Source of the DNA: Branchinecta lynchi
Taxonomy: Eukaryota > Arthropoda > Branchiopoda > Anostraca > Branchinectidae
Direction: 5' to 3'
Length of the DNA stretch: 64,000 nt
NCBI GenBank assembly: GCA_023053575.1
Contig: JAKZAP010000012.1
Location: forward strand, 9,300,230-9,364,229
The notes under the pieces were generated by a model. The model did no database searches. It was given only the letters and a program-made list of their open reading frames with translations, and was not told the origin of the DNA. Below, piece by piece: positions 13,801 through 28,800 of the stretch (within the stretch, counting starts at the first letter, position 1; each line of letters begins with the position of its first letter). A program made the translations under genes and the position numbers.

Positions 13801-16800
13801 GACCGACTTAAAATAATAATATCTATTGAGGAGTGTGCCAGGGAGGGAATTTCAGATTAATGGTTGGAAAAATATGTTTCCAAGTCGATGAGATAGTCAT
13901 CTCAGGGTAAAGAGACATGCTGAATCCATATCTGAAATTAGTTTTCTTGCCTGACAAATAGTTCCAGCCGAACCGGAAATTTTGTAGGAGTTAGAAGTTG
14001 TTCCTGAGGTCGATAAGAAATTCGGTATTGGGGTTAGGAGAAGTACTGAAACCATTTTTGAACGCTCTTTTCTTGCGAGACAAGTAGTTCATCCAGAATC
14101 CGGCCGAAACCGGAAATTTGGTTGAATTAAAAGTTGTTTCCTTGTGAAGTCGATTAAAGATTCAATTACAAGTGCCAAGAGTTCGGCCACTTAGCCTCTG
14201 ACTGCAAGAACAACGTCAAATGCTCTAACTGTAGTGGGAGCCACGAATCCAGCCGTGAGAGCCCGTGCACCTCAACCTCTGTGAAGTGCGCCAATTGTGG
14301 GAGTGCCAAACACCCTGCGTACAGCCTACTCCGTCCGAAAGTGATTGGGTTTACGAAGTCTACGAACTACTAATGTGGAGCCCCTTGAAACGGACGTGAC
14401 TCGAGCTTGTTTGGATTTTTTGTTATTTTATGCTTCAGTTTACTCTGTTTACTTCTTCATTTATTTTTTGTATTTGTTTCCAAACTCCGTCTTGTTTTGC
14501 CTCGGCCATTTGATGGGTCATAAATAAATAATATTAATAATAGGGTTAAAGGACACCTGAACAATGAAACCATACCTGAACACACCATGGAGAATGCATT
14601 TACAGACATTGCCACGGAGAGCATTCTTCTCCTGAGCGTGACGTTTTCAAAATAGAGTTGTTCGTTTCTGGAGGTTTGCACATGCAGACTCCAAGACAAA
14701 AAGCGTAATTAATTCAAATCTTGTACAGCGCTGGCCGGACCGTATTGGAACATTTTAATCAGACTTGCACACACTTACATACTTATAAACAGCTGACCGT
14801 TAAAGACAAATTAGCCTGCTAAGTGTACGACGGAATACATGGAAAAAACAAAGTTCAAAATAAGCAAACTAATCAGGGCGCTTTTTTGTGAAAAAAAAGG
14901 AAAAAGGTTGTGATGAAGAAGAATGTTGTCAGCCTTTTTATGAAAGTTCTGGATTTTACCATTTAAAGTTTCCAGAGGATTCTTCACTTTAAAATTCGAG
15001 GTTAGGAAAGAGTTACTCGCAGAAATCGGGGAACCAAGAAGGAATTTAGAGAATTTGTAATAAGTACTCTCTACCAGCGAAGAATTAAGCGACCAAAAAG
15101 GTTGTTCAGTCCCAACAACGACAGTTTTGGATTGAAAAATCTTTTTTGCCGAAACCCTTAAACAATGAACTAGATGAAAATAAATACAACTTAACTCAAG
15201 CTCTATATTAGACAAACGAGGAAATTCTGTTGGGATTTGAATTTTTGCCGCAATAAGATCAACTTCTCTTTGATAATCAAGCTTCAACGACTCATCCCAA
15301 ACAATTCGGGAGAACTTAGCTTTTGCTGTTTTACGATTCTTTGAAATCTGGGGTACTGGAATACTTAATGAAACAGAAAATGAAATAGGCCTATGGTCGC
15401 TTATACGAAAATCATCCACTACAAGCACGGTTGTTGGGAAATAACGGTTACTTATAACGTGGTCAAGATTACTCGTGCTTCCCGACCAATGAGTGTACGT
15501 GAAATCTTGGGATTTAGATAATACCTTAAATCGTGGAAAACAATTAAAAATGGTACTACATTCTACAGTGCCAAACGGCCGAATCTAAGCCGAATCTTAT
15601 TGGAGCTACATATCGGTCCTTCTTGGCTTGAAGTTCATCTTCCCGCTTGAGCGGCTTCAGCCTGAAGAGGACCCTTGCAAGAAGGGCCGAGACATAGCTT
15701 TAATAAAATTGAGCTGACGTATCCGTTTTGCACTGTCAAATATGATTGGCAGTCAGCTTTGTCTGAACTCAACTTGGGCCTAGCATCCTTATATTGAATT
15801 GTGAATCCCAACACGGCCTGGGATAAAACTATTGCGGTACCGGTTGGTTCTAGCTCCGACGGGTTGAATTTTCTGGGTTCTTGTTTTTGTCTCTATTTCT
15901 TTGTAAATAATCGTTCCATCAAATATAGTTCATTTCTGTATTTTTATTTTTTATTGCTGTATTTTCTTCTTTCTGTATTTGCCACGTTTTTCTTTATTTT
16001 TAGGATAACTTTTGTCCAATGGTGATATGGTTTTCGCCCAGTTAATGACATTCGTCTCCTTTATTATGAAACATGTATTTACGTCCAAAAATTTGCAGAT
16101 ACCGGTCACACATGCAGAAAGAAATTTATCGCAACCTTAGCACCGCGCGTCTTGGCGGATCCCTGGGGACCCTCCCATTGGTCAAAAGCTACCTCGCAAC
16201 CCGTCAAGTTGCAAGGCAACCTGGTTTGGAAGATGGAACGATAGAAGGGCAGCCTGCCTGGGCCGTGATTTTCTACTGCTTGAGATGTGGGGATTTGGAA
16301 GCGGCGCTAGATGCAGTAACAAAAGGAGGGTAAGGAGTATGCTTTGTGACGTTGTAGCTCCCCTTCTCCCCCGCTCCCACTTCGCCGTAAGAGGTGGTAT
16401 AGTTAGAATACTTGTTGACCTCATACTTTCGCCCATATCGTATACTACGACTATGACACACATACTGACTTGAAATCTGCATTAGCAGCAGGAAGCCAAG
16501 CTGAAAAAGGAATTTGAGCACTTTTAGTTAACGATGCTAGAAGAAAAAGACTCAGAATCAAATAGCCACCCTTATATCTAGTGTAAGAGAAATGTCAAGA
16601 CCCAAAAGAAAAACATAAACCTAGAGCGTAAGTAAGTAATTTATTTATTACCCGCCATTTCGAAAAAGCGCAGTAAATGAAAGAAAATAAATAAAACACA
16701 AGAAGACACAGAAAAAGACACTAATTTTCAATCTTCGGCCGGAAAGCAGTGGAGAAGGTCGTGCGCTGGTTGGGCTCTGTTGTCAGTGATTTTTTATAGC

Positions 16801-19800
16801 GACGAAGAAACATTCAGCAGGGTAACACTTGCATCTTGAATTTCTCCGTCAATGTGTTTTTGTGGCATAATTTCGACAAGTGGAGCCGGTGCCTTGCATA
16901 TTTAAAATAATCTGAATTGATCTTTTTTATCTCCTTCTTTCGCAGAACAAGAGTGACATCAGAACGGAATAGTATAGAAGGAGCGCAGAAGATGCTATAC
17001 AATTTTCCCAAAGCTTTACGATTATACCGCCTCCGGTTGGGGATTTTAATTGACATTGATCGCAAATTTGGTCCTTATAACCACGAAAGATGGTATGTGA
17101 AATGAATCTTATGTTAGTTGTATTAGTCGTTGCAACGCCTATTTCAAAGGAGTTCAACCGTGTTCACAAGCATGCCTATAGCCAAGCACAGATGCCTTGG
17201 CACGTGCTCAGGCATAGCCAGGCACCGAGTTCTAGAGCCTGGAACTCCATGCCTGGCCCAAAATCTGTGCCTAGGCATTGGTATGAATTGATGATGCTAT
17301 GCACGTGCAGACATCTGTGCTTAGTTAGACATACTTGTAAACGGGGCTTTAATGTAATATTTCTTCTTTTTTCAGTCACAATCTGTCTGAATTCGCGCGT
17401 TTGCTTGAAGAGCTATCTGGAAGTAACGATCGTCGACTGGCCCCCAACACAGAAGCTCAGGTCAAACTGGTTTACAGGAGGAGCATAAGGAATGCAACTG
17501 ATCCGTACAAAAGGTACCTCTCCATCCCCCTCCTAGCACAGCAAACACCCACACAGCGCTGTAGCCTACATCTGTAATAACTTGGAATCGACAGATTTAA
17601 CATGATTCAGCATTTATATTTGATAGTCGACAGTAATAGTCCTGAAGAGGACCCTTGCCCAGAAGGGCCTAAAAACAAAAACAAAAAAAATTTCAGGTTT
17701 GTTTAGTGGCGAAACCCTTTTCTGTTCCATATTATTATTATTATTGCAAGCTGCTTCCGTTTTTGTTTCTTTTAACGAAGGTTTTATCAGTTTTTCTTAC
17801 AAATCAATCTGGATTAACGAAGCGTCATTTTCTTATGCCACTGGCATGGTCGCTTTTATGCAATTTCAGTTTTCTACAGTTGTCAATAAAATTATACCTT
17901 TTACATAAAAAAAACATTTTTTTCGGGTTCTTTGAGTATCTATTCATATACACATTGTATTATAACCTAGAACTAGACCTAGTTTGACCAGGTTCGACGT
18001 GCGACGCCTTCGACGCGCTAAAAGCATGCTAGAAGGACATTACGAAAATACATCCTAGAAGAATGTTTCTAAAAGAAAATTTAACACTGATCCCCTCTTT
18101 CGTAATTGTTCGATACACTTTTTGTTCGAAGCTTTAATTTCCCCCCAGGACAACCTGGACGCCCAGGTTCTCGGGTGACTGGTTTATCTGAAGATGTATT
18201 GTTTAGTTCCTATGTTTTTTTGTTACAAGTTGTTTAATATTATTTTGTGTAAATAAAGAATAACCTAACCTATACGATGCATCCGACTCGTCCTAAGGAT
18301 GTTTGGCTGGTTTTCGCCTGTAACACGATCGAGCCTTTTTGGGCATCTTGCAGCAGGCGTGTCTTCATAGCCGCTTTCGGCTATGAATACTTTCGGTTTT
18401 CCTTTCATTTTGAGTCGGAACAGAATTTTTGAAAAGCTGTGATAAACTTTGTTTTGGTGTTTAAAAGAATGCTGTTAAAATGCGTAATGCATCCTAGCAA
18501 GGCAGATAGTGGTACTAGCTAATGTTAGAAACGAAACAGTATGTAGTTCTGCATGTACTTTAAATTGAGGATCTTCAGATAGGCTACAGTAAGGAGATAG
18601 ATTAGTTTGACTGACCTGCTTTTTCCAAGGCGAAATTACGCTACGGTTTTGCACCCAAAAGGCTCACTGCGTTTTCCCTTTTAGGGCTGCGTACTGTGTG
18701 ATTGCTGCTTGCGACCCAAGTGAAGACCACAACGAAATAGCGTCAACTACTGACGACTATTTGTGGCTTAAGCTTTGCCAACTCCGTCCAGACAACGAAG
18801 AAGAGCTGGGTGCTTCGAGAGAAACCAGATATTCACTCTCCTACTTCCAGAACCTTATCCTAGAAGAATATGGTAAGAAATTGCTTTGTATTCCACACTT
18901 TTCTCGATCAATCAGTCTGTATGTTCAACAACATTTATACGGTATGACTGTTTAAAAGCGAATATTTGGATTCTTTTCAGACATATACTGTATAATATTA
19001 TAATACTATAGTCGAACAATCCAATAATTAAACGAAGTTTAAAAAGAAAATGTTTTTTTTTGTTTATTTGCGTTGAAGATAATCGTAAAGCACAATGGAC
19101 ACTTCTAATGCTTTACTTTGTATTAAATGCTTCACAAACAAACATTTCCGACTTCCTTTAAAAGGCGCTACGAAAATCGACCGTTTTCTTGTTATCCCTT
19201 GTCTTTACCTCTCTGTCATTTCGGCGATCCAGATCTTAAGAGCTGGGATATGATATGATATGATATGATATATATTTACACAAAAAGCCCGAGGGCCATG
19301 GCAATACTAAACAAAATAAAAATAAATTTTCACTAAATTACTAATAAACCTAAATGAATCTTTCACGATGCTTCATCGAAAGCTTAAGGAATCTTCCCAA
19401 CTGGCGAACTCCCGAAAAACATTCATCCTTCATTACTTTAACCAACCATTCCTCATCGTACACTCTTTTTCCAAACACTTCATCCCTCAACCCATCCAAT
19501 TCACTACATTCACACATCAGGTGCAACACATTCTCATTCATCTCCCCACACATAGGGCAGTAGTAAGGACCAATCCGACTTAAACCCCTTCCCACATACC
19601 TCCTCCTATCCCCTAGCGGTAAACAATCACCCCTCATACTTATCACCCACGCTAACTCCTCCCTATTCAACCCTGCTTTAAAATAAATACTTTCCCCCCA
19701 TATCTCTTTAGCATCTCTGTAAAACCTCAACGAGCTAAACTTACCGACATCACACTGCCACAGCTGTATTTCCTGATCCATCAACACCTTTTTAACCACA

Positions 19801-22800
19801 CCTGCAACATCTCCTACTTCATGACCTTGCCCCTCCCCGTTATTCCAAAGCGAGCCAACCCCACACTGGTCCAAAATTTGTTTTATTTGGGACGCCCAAG
19901 AATCACTCGACTCATCCCGTAATGATTCCATATATGCTGCTTTAAGCACCCGTACTCGCGGCATATTAATAATTCTTTCCCAAAAACTCACCATATTAAC
20001 CAACCTTCTATTTCTTAACGAAACTAGACCTAGATCTCCTCTCACCACTAATCCATTAATCCTATTGCTTAACCCTAGTAACCTCTTAAAATAACCTAGT
20101 TGTACTTGTTCTATTTTTTCTGCCTTACTAAATCCCCAAATCTCTGAAGCATAATGCATTACTGGCACCACTTTCGTTGAAAATATTTCTTTATGCAGCT
20201 TCAGATTCGTTACCTCCTTTAGACTACTTCTTAAAATCAAATTACCACAATTTTTTCCCTTTCTCACATTCTGTTCCACCTGCTTACCAAACATTCCCCC
20301 AACCGCTTTAAATTTGCATCCCAAATAAACACATTCCTCCTTCACCTCCAATACAGCTTCACCGTACTTAAAAATCTCTCCTTCTTTCCGCTTTCCACCC
20401 TTTCTAAATACCACTACCACCGTTTTCTTAACATTCAAATCTAGCTCTTTCTTTTCAAGGTATAACTTCAAAATATCCAATAGTTTCTGCAATTTTGTAT
20501 GGGATTCTGCCACCAGGGTTAGATCATCTGCAAAAAGCAACAAACAAAGAGACACTACGTCAAGCGTTAACAAAGGAGCATTATTGTCTACCATAAACTT
20601 TTCAACATCATTAATAAAAACAGAAAACAACTTAGGGGAAAGCGTGCAACCCTGCTTAACACCTAGAACAGACTTAATCTCTCTTGACAGTTTACCAAGT
20701 ACTCTCACCACCACCCTCGTATTAACATACATCTCCACAATCAACAATACAAACAATTTTGGAAGACCAATTTCTAATAATGTCTGCATTAACAACTTTC
20801 TATTTATATTATCAAAAGCCCCCCTCAAATCCACAAAAGCTACATAAAGTTTCTTTCCTCTACCTCGAGTATATTTTCTAATTAACACATGCAACGCGAA
20901 AATCTGGTCTAACGTACTGTATCCTTCCTTAAAACCTGCCTGAATATAACTTAATATTTCATTTTTATTCAACCATTTTTTCAGCCTAACATCTATTACT
21001 TTACATAAAATTTTACTCAATACATTACCTAGGCTAATCCCCCTGTAATTCTCATGCTTATTCCTATCTCCTTTTTTGAAAACTGGAACCATCATTGAAA
21101 TATTCCACTGCTCAGGCCATCTTGCTTTCTCGACAATACATGTAAACAAAAGTGCCAACAATGGAAGCAAATGGACTCTTCCCCATTTCCAAATTACTGC
21201 TGGGATACCATCCATACCAGGTGCCGAACCACCTTTCATCTGCTTCAGTGAATGCCAAATTTCCTCCTCACAAACTGCATCTGTAAGCATGTAATCAGAT
21301 TCTTTCATCGGGAATGGAACTTCTGACCTTAGCGAAGTGGCAAATTCATCCGTAAGAATCTTTCCCGGGTCGTTTTCCGACTCCAGATGTTCAGGCCATG
21401 TGTGTGCAGGCGGGACTGCGTTTCCTTGATCTCCTTCTATCTGGTGTTTAACTAATTTCCAAAATTTCTTACTATCCTTAATTTTATAACTCTTAACTAT
21501 CTCCATATTAATATTATCTCCCATTGCTTTCTTTTTTGCCCTTAAAAGATTTTTATATTCTCTTCTTACCTTCCGATATTCATCTAGCCTACATCCTGAT
21601 AATGGACCTCCAACTTTTACCTTTTTTAAAGCTTCAATTACCTCACTTCTCTTAACATCACATTCCTCATCAAAAAATTCCTTATTAATCCTCTTCTGCT
21701 TTTTTTCCTTACCACTAGTTCTAGCTGCATCATACACTACCTTCGTTATCTGCAAAACAGCTTCTTCAATCTCTCCTCTCTTAATGACATCAGCACAATT
21801 ATCCAACTCTAACATAATACTATCTACGCCTAGCCTATTTAAAAATACACTTTCACTAAGATTATCCGTGATCAGTGTTTTTTTCCGCACGGATGTACTT
21901 ACCCCGTCTCTTCCGCTTTCTCTTCTTCCTTTGTCTGGACGAGGGTTAGAACCCTCTCTAATTCTCATCTCCAACTCAATAGGAACATGGTCAGATCCAA
22001 TCACATCCATTACTCTGAAGTTCTTACAACGAGGCCAAAGAGACATGTTTACCAAAATAAAATCAATAACGCTAGGAGCCCCACTCGAAAAACACGTATA
22101 ATTTCCTATCCCTTTATCCTCACCCAAACGCCCATTTAAAATTATCATATTTTCAACACCACTATAATCCAAAAGATTATTTCCCCACCTGTTCTTTTTT
22201 CTTCCCTGGTCCTTGCTACTCCTCCTACCATACATCCTCTCATGCACGCCGTCTTGTTGGGAGTTCCCGTGGGAGTCATCCTGGAGCTCTGAATCCACAA
22301 TCCAATTCTCAAAATCCTCCCTCACATAAGCATTGAAGTCACCTAAAACAACACAATTATGATTAGCAAACTTTGTTCTATATTTACACGTTTCTGAAGA
22401 CAGTATATCCCATGTATTTTCACGGCTGGCGTAACTGCTTGACTCAGGCGGAATATACACGCTACAAACTAGATATCTTTGCTCACCAATAACCAAGCGT
22501 AACCACACTAAATTCTCTGAATCACTTCGCAATCTTTCACAATCCTTACACATTCCTTTCCTGACTAAAACGTTCACTCCTCCATAAACCCTTCCATTCT
22601 TACTTTTCTTCCTACACGCACTATAACTAAAAAACTGTGAAATAGAAATAGGTTCTTCTCTCCATGTTTCAACTAAACTAATCAAATCTAATTCTTTATT
22701 TCGAATCAAATTATCAAACTTTTGATCGTCAAAACCTTGGATATTCCAATGTACAAACTTTATAACTAACTTGCTCATGGCCCTCTAGTACCTAATCACG

Positions 22801-25800
22801 TTTTGCGTGACCATCCGACCCATATTCCGAGCACGCATCTTCGAAGTCTAGATCAAATGTTTCGTCTCTTCCCCGATCATCATTTGAAAACAACTGCCTT
22901 GGATTCATTTCACGTGCATTAGCATAATAATAATAATAATACCTTTATTTCAGCCAGAGGCCATATACACATAACAACAAGAACAGAACAACATCTAACA
23001 AACACTAAAACGCGCTAAGGACAAACGTCCTTGAGGAGCGCCCTCCTAACAGGAAGGCAGCTGAAAAGGGGATCAGCGGCATTCCTAACAAGAAAATTCT
23101 CGGACCTGAAAATTCTCTGATGGAGGGACGCTTTAGACCGCCTCACTATCTCATTCAGTGAACAGCACCTTCGGGAAACAAGTTCGTGGCTCACGCTACA
23201 AATCGTTGGAAGTTTGTACAGGCGGCGGGCAACTCGATTGTACCCAGTTTTAAGTAGTCTGGCCGACTTGAGTGAAATATTGGCCACTAGAGAAATACCA
23301 AAAAGCTGATAACAATAGCACTGGAACAAGCGAGTTTTCACAGCATCAGAACAATGCCCAAATTTGAGGACGAGCATGTTACCTCGCTTAAACAGCCCTC
23401 GCAGAAGCGCGGTAACATGATCGTCGTCTCGACAATCATCCCGGAGGGTAAACCCCAGATAAGTAAAATTACGTACAAACACAATTTCATTTCCACCGAG
23501 CCGTACGCCCTTCTGAGGAACCGGTAAGCCAGGGGGTAGATAAGCCATTGCAAATGTTTTTTTCGTGTTAAACAGAATATCATGGGAAGTAGCATAACCA
23601 TCGCAGATTTGTAGGAGCTGATTCAGGGCAAAAATGGTAGGCGAAATTAAAACGATGTCGTCTGCAAACATTAAATGATTGTAGCAATACCCGTTGATGT
23701 GGCAACCGATCCTCGAGAGGCATAACTTTAATGAAAGTTCATCAGTGTAAATAGTATACAGCAGTGGGGAAAGAACACCCCCCTGGCGTAGACCGTTCTT
23801 CAGGTGAAAAAACTCACTGTAGCTATCCCCCCAACGAACACGAAATCTTTGTTCAGTGAACCAGTAACATAATAATTTCACGTAAACGGTGGGGACCCCT
23901 CTACGCTTCAAAATATCTAGCATAATACGGTGGTTCACGCGATCGAACGCCTTAGAGGCATCAATAAAACACAAAAATACCGGAGTCGAGAAGAACAGAA
24001 AATAATCTACGACGAATTTCAGAAGAAAAATCGCGAAATCAACTCCGCACTTTTGTTTGAAGCCAAACTGGTATGGAGCAGTAACGAGCCACTGTTTCAT
24101 ATGGTCTGCTAAACATTTCTCAAGAATCTTCGAGAGAACCGTAGCCAACGCAATTGGTCGATAATTATCAGAATTAGATGAATCTGTCGTTCTCGACTTG
24201 GGTACCGGCACCAGGTTCACTGTCATTAGTGAATCAGGCAGGTAAGAATGCCTCAGTGAACCAGTAACATAATAATTTCACGTAAACGGTGGGGACCCCT
24301 CTACGCACCAAAATATCTAGCATAATACGGTGGTTCACGCGATCGAACGCCTTAGAGGCATCAATAAAACACAAAAATACCGGAGTCGAGAAGAACAGAA
24401 AATAATCTACGACGAATTTCAGAAGAAAAATCGCGAAATCAACTCCGCACTTTTGTTTGAAGCCAAACTGGTATGGAGCAGTAACGAGCCACTGTTTCAT
24501 ATGGTCTGCTAAACATTTCTCAAGAATCTTCGAGAGAACCGTAGCCAACGCAATTGGTCGATAATTATCAGAATTAGATGAATCTGTCGTTCTCGACTTG
24601 GGTACCGGCACCAGGTTCACTGTCATTAGTGAATCAGGCAGGTAAGAATGCCTCAGTGAACCAGTAACATAATAATTTCACGTAAACGGTGGGGACCCCT
24701 CTACGCACCAAAATATCTAGCATAATACGGTGGTTCACGCGATCGAACGCCTTAGAGGCATCAATAAAACACAAAAATACCGGAGTCGAGAAGAACAGAA
24801 AATAATCTACGACGAATTTCAGAAGAAAAATCGCGAAATCAACTCCGCACTTTTGTTTGAAGCCAAACTGGTATGGAGCAGTAACGAGCCACTGTTTCAT
24901 ATGGTCTGCTAAACATTTCTCAAGAATCTTCGAGAGAACCGTAGCCAACGCAATTGGTCGATAATTATCAGAATTAGATGAATCTGTCGTTCTCGACTTG
25001 GGTACCGGCACCAGGTTCACTGTCATTAGTGAATCAGGCAGGTAAGAATGCCTTAGGAAACCATTAAACAGCGCCGCTAAAATAAGGTATTTTTTACTCG
25101 AAGCGAACCTCAGATGCCTAGCCGAAATACCGTCGGCTCCCCCAGCTTTATCAATACCAATAGATAGGAGGTGACGCTCAACCTCAGCAGGAAAAATAGG
25201 CGGAAAATCAGACGGAGGCAAAAGGGGAAAACTAGAGCAATCACTAGGAACTGAATTAAAAAGTGTTTCAAACTTATTCGCCCAATGCTCAGAAATCTGC
25301 CTAGCGCCACTAACGGAATCTAACGTACTCACACTTGCCTTTGACCCCGAGAAGTTTTGTCTCACATGGGTCCAAAAATCCTTCTGACCACCAAGGAGGG
25401 CTACAGCCATAGCTTCAGCTTTCGCAGCTAAAGCATTTGTTTTACACCATTTCAACTTCGATTTAAAAACAGAACGTGCCCATCTCATATTCTCATAAAC
25501 AATACCAAACACTGGCCTACCGTTAGCAACCCACGTCAAAAAAGCGGCTCTGGACGCAAGGTAAAATTTCTTCACTAAGGAGTTCCATCCAGTAACCTGG
25601 AATGGCCTGCTCTTGTGCTTTGTAGAGCTAGAACTGGGAATGGCAGACACAGCTGTGGCAGTTAGAGTGAAACAAAAAGTAGCATACAATTTATCAAGCA
25701 ACTCACAGTGTTCTGCCGAGGAGCATTCAGGGTTACTGCAAAGGAGAGCTTCGGAGGACAGATCGAAATCGTCGAAGGCCACACCGGTCTTCGTAGAATA

Positions 25801-28800
25801 TTCATGCAGATCCGCATGTGAAGCACGGTTCCAGTGTACATTAGTCGTTGGCGCGGCGACATCACCGTTTGAGGTACTCGTACCTGGCTCAGAGCAATTC
25901 ACGTTAAACACACAGGTAAGTGGAAGATGGTCAGGGCCAAACTCCGGCAGTGTGAGCATTTTGCTTGCAAGCGGACGGAGCGATTGGTTAACCACAATAT
26001 GATCAAGCCATGAAGTTTTGCCTGCGTGGCTATCACTCACATATGTAAACGAGTCAGCAGGGAGGAGATCAACGTCGGCAATTGTCAGGTCGTTCGAGGC
26101 ACAGAATCTATTAAGCTCATTGAAGAAAATAGACGGCACATTAGGGTCGGCGTTAGCGTTCCAGTCCCCAGCAATACATAGGTGATCAAAATCAACGGTA
26201 TCGATCATAGCCTGCAGCAGAGCCAGGCAGTCCAAAAACTCGGCTTCATGATCCGAGTCGCAGACTGGCATGTACACGTTAATCACAAGTAGGCAAGAGT
26301 CCGATAGAGTGATGATCGCGGCACAGATCCTGTCGGACTCAGTTTCAATAACACGCACTGATTGATCGACGCTGTATCCCTACAGCCTCTGTTACTTGCC
26401 ATAGGCTTACCACCACTTCCATGTCGCATGTAACTAGCACTAGGCTGGAGTAGGGTATCACTAGGGGTCACAACCTGGTCACTGCCACGCTTTCCCTGCC
26501 TTGTCCCGGCAGCTATTACCTCACCCCCTACCTCATTCACTGGGGTCGCGACCTGGTCATTTGCACCGCTCCCACTTTGCCTATTGGGAGGAACTCGTAA
26601 ATTGGGTGCCGTCACAACTTGTATCCCATTAGTGCCCCTATCCTGTGCCCATTCAAAATGATGGTGGTCTCCTTGCTGGACGCGTTGCGCACCATTAAAC
26701 AATGCTGACGAAGAAGCTGCCGCTCTTTCATCCCTGTCTCTACCCATTTCTCGACTATGGTTTTGCGGCGCTTGGTTTTGTCTCCCTTCTCGTTCAGTTA
26801 TTTCAATCACTTTTCCCGCCTTCTTGTCATAAACAAATACTCGACTACCTACGTGGAGTCGTGTACCCCTCAGGCTGGCACTGCGCTGTTCGTTCCTGGC
26901 TCTGACATACAACGGCTTCAGTTTATTTCTCGCGATTAGTTCATTTTCGGTGTAGTCCGGGGCAGCCGCAAGCGATACACTTTTGAGATAACGATGAGAA
27001 CTTAGGATTGTGTTTCGTAGTTCAACGGTTGACAATTTAAGCAGTACAGGGCGGACCCCTTGGCCCGCTGACAGTCTGAAAACGTCTTTTAGATCCGAAT
27101 TTCCCATATTCAGGTTTGGGATCACAGCGTTTAAACACACCAAAACATCATGGCGGAGGGAGGGGCCTTTCCTCGCAGGATCAAAATTGTAGAGAACTAT
27201 GTTCGATCTCTTGCTTTCGGCTTCTAAACGGTCAATTTTTGCTCGATCCTGGCTTACGTTATCTCGTAAAACCACAACCTCCTGGTTCAACTCTTCCGTA
27301 CGTGCCAAAACATTCGCAATATCAGATTCAAACTTAGTCGTCACAACCGAAAATTCAATCCGTAGTTGGTCCACCTTTTTTTCCAATGGATCTAGGTGGT
27401 TCAGCTTTCGGTTCATTTCCTGGAGCATGGACATAATGTTCTTGAGACTAGGAGCAGGCTCACCATCTCCCGAAATCCCATCCATCGGTAAGCCTTCAAG
27501 ACTCTCCATTCGTTAAGCCTACTAAAAATCAACGATCTACCTGGTTCTGTGCACACAATATACTCCAGCACAAGAGTTTTAGCGCTTGTCCTGATATCGC
27601 TCAGGACAGGGCGTCTTCGAAGGCGAAGGTATCAGCGTCGTTAATCCTTATCGATAAACTCGATGTTCACCCTTCGAATACTGAATGAATACTATATCGT
27701 AGCAGGAAATTCAACAACTCTCAGCAATGCTTGATGGAAAAGGATATATTTGAGATGCCACCAGAGTCAAGCCGCAGATGTAGTTTACCTGATTTTTCTA
27801 GTGTTTCATCAGAAGTTCCATGGCTTAAAGTGCCTATTCAAAGTTTTTCTTTGTGGAATAGTGTTGTGATGCTTGAATAGCTTGCTTTATAAAATGTACC
27901 AGAATATGCAAAAAGCTTATAAAAAATAACATAGCAACAAAAATCATTCAAAAACAAATAACCTATTTAAATCTTAATTATACAAGCTGATTTATTCATA
28001 AAATAAAGATCTACTAAGTATTACAAGAAACATCACTTTTATCTTTGTCCAAGCTAGTAAATTGAGCATGTACTGGCCCAAAAAATTACGCTTTGAAATA
28101 TCACAGAGAGGAAAATGTTGAAAAAGCTGCTGGTCTAGGGGGTAAGCATTGTTCCTAGGTTGTTACAGAGTGGGATTGGGGTAGTTTGATGTGCCCATTG
28201 AACTTTAAAGAATGTAACACTTCCAAAACAGCTGTACCTGTACCACCTGCAAAGACCTTCAACTTGCACGTAGCAACCGGCTGCATTTTGCACACGATCG
28301 ACTACAGGTAACACCCCTAAACCAGCATGCAACAGTCAGCTGTGGTATGGGGTATTACCCACACTTTCGTGGCTCCGATGCACTTTCTTGAAAGGATAAA
28401 GGTGGCTCTGTTGCGCGCAATTATTTATTTATTTACGTCAGCTATGATTCTTCATCAGCGATATTTCGGCCCTTCTTGGCAAGGGTCCTCGTCAGGCTGT
28501 CAAATCTTCTGGTTCGACTTCGGGGAAGGAAGAAGCTTCAGTTATTTATTACAGGTTTGTTTCCTTCCCCGAAGTTGAACCAGAGAAGTTGACAGCCTGA
28601 CGAGGACCCTTGCCAAGAAGGGCCGAAATATCGCTGATGAAGAATCATAGCTGACGTATCCGTTGTAAACATTGTTTGAATAAATATTTCAAAGTCAGCT
28701 TGGGCTCAAAGAATATTTATCCGGTGATCCCGAGTTAAGATGCTTACACATGTGCTAGGACAGGGAAACTTGGCAGGCATATCAGGGGCCCGACCAAAAT

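Larger units (their letters stand above)
19245..22925 (-). mobile_element. Near-complete dicistronic LINE
   Basis: The order on the minus strand is the end of ORF1 (ending 22792), 13 nt, intact ORF2 (22778-19350), a short 3' UTR and a (ATATC)n tail at 19245-19275. The 5' part is truncated inside ORF1 at about 22925, where it abuts the (AAT)n tail of the next LINE. Two LINEs therefore lie head to tail, both antisense to nup93. Confidence 0.85.
22937..27520 (-). mobile_element. Second LINE, near full length, RT disrupted
   Basis: The order on the minus strand is ORF1 (27509 to about 26360), ORF2 (26358-23015) with an internal triplication, then a 3' UTR and (TTA)n tail at 22925-22942. ORF1 runs out of frame into the endonuclease region, so the ORF1 end and ORF2 start appear to have been deleted near 26360. 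The coding style differs from the LINE at 19350; this one resembles the CR1/L2 group with an RRM-type ORF1. Confidence 0.85.
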
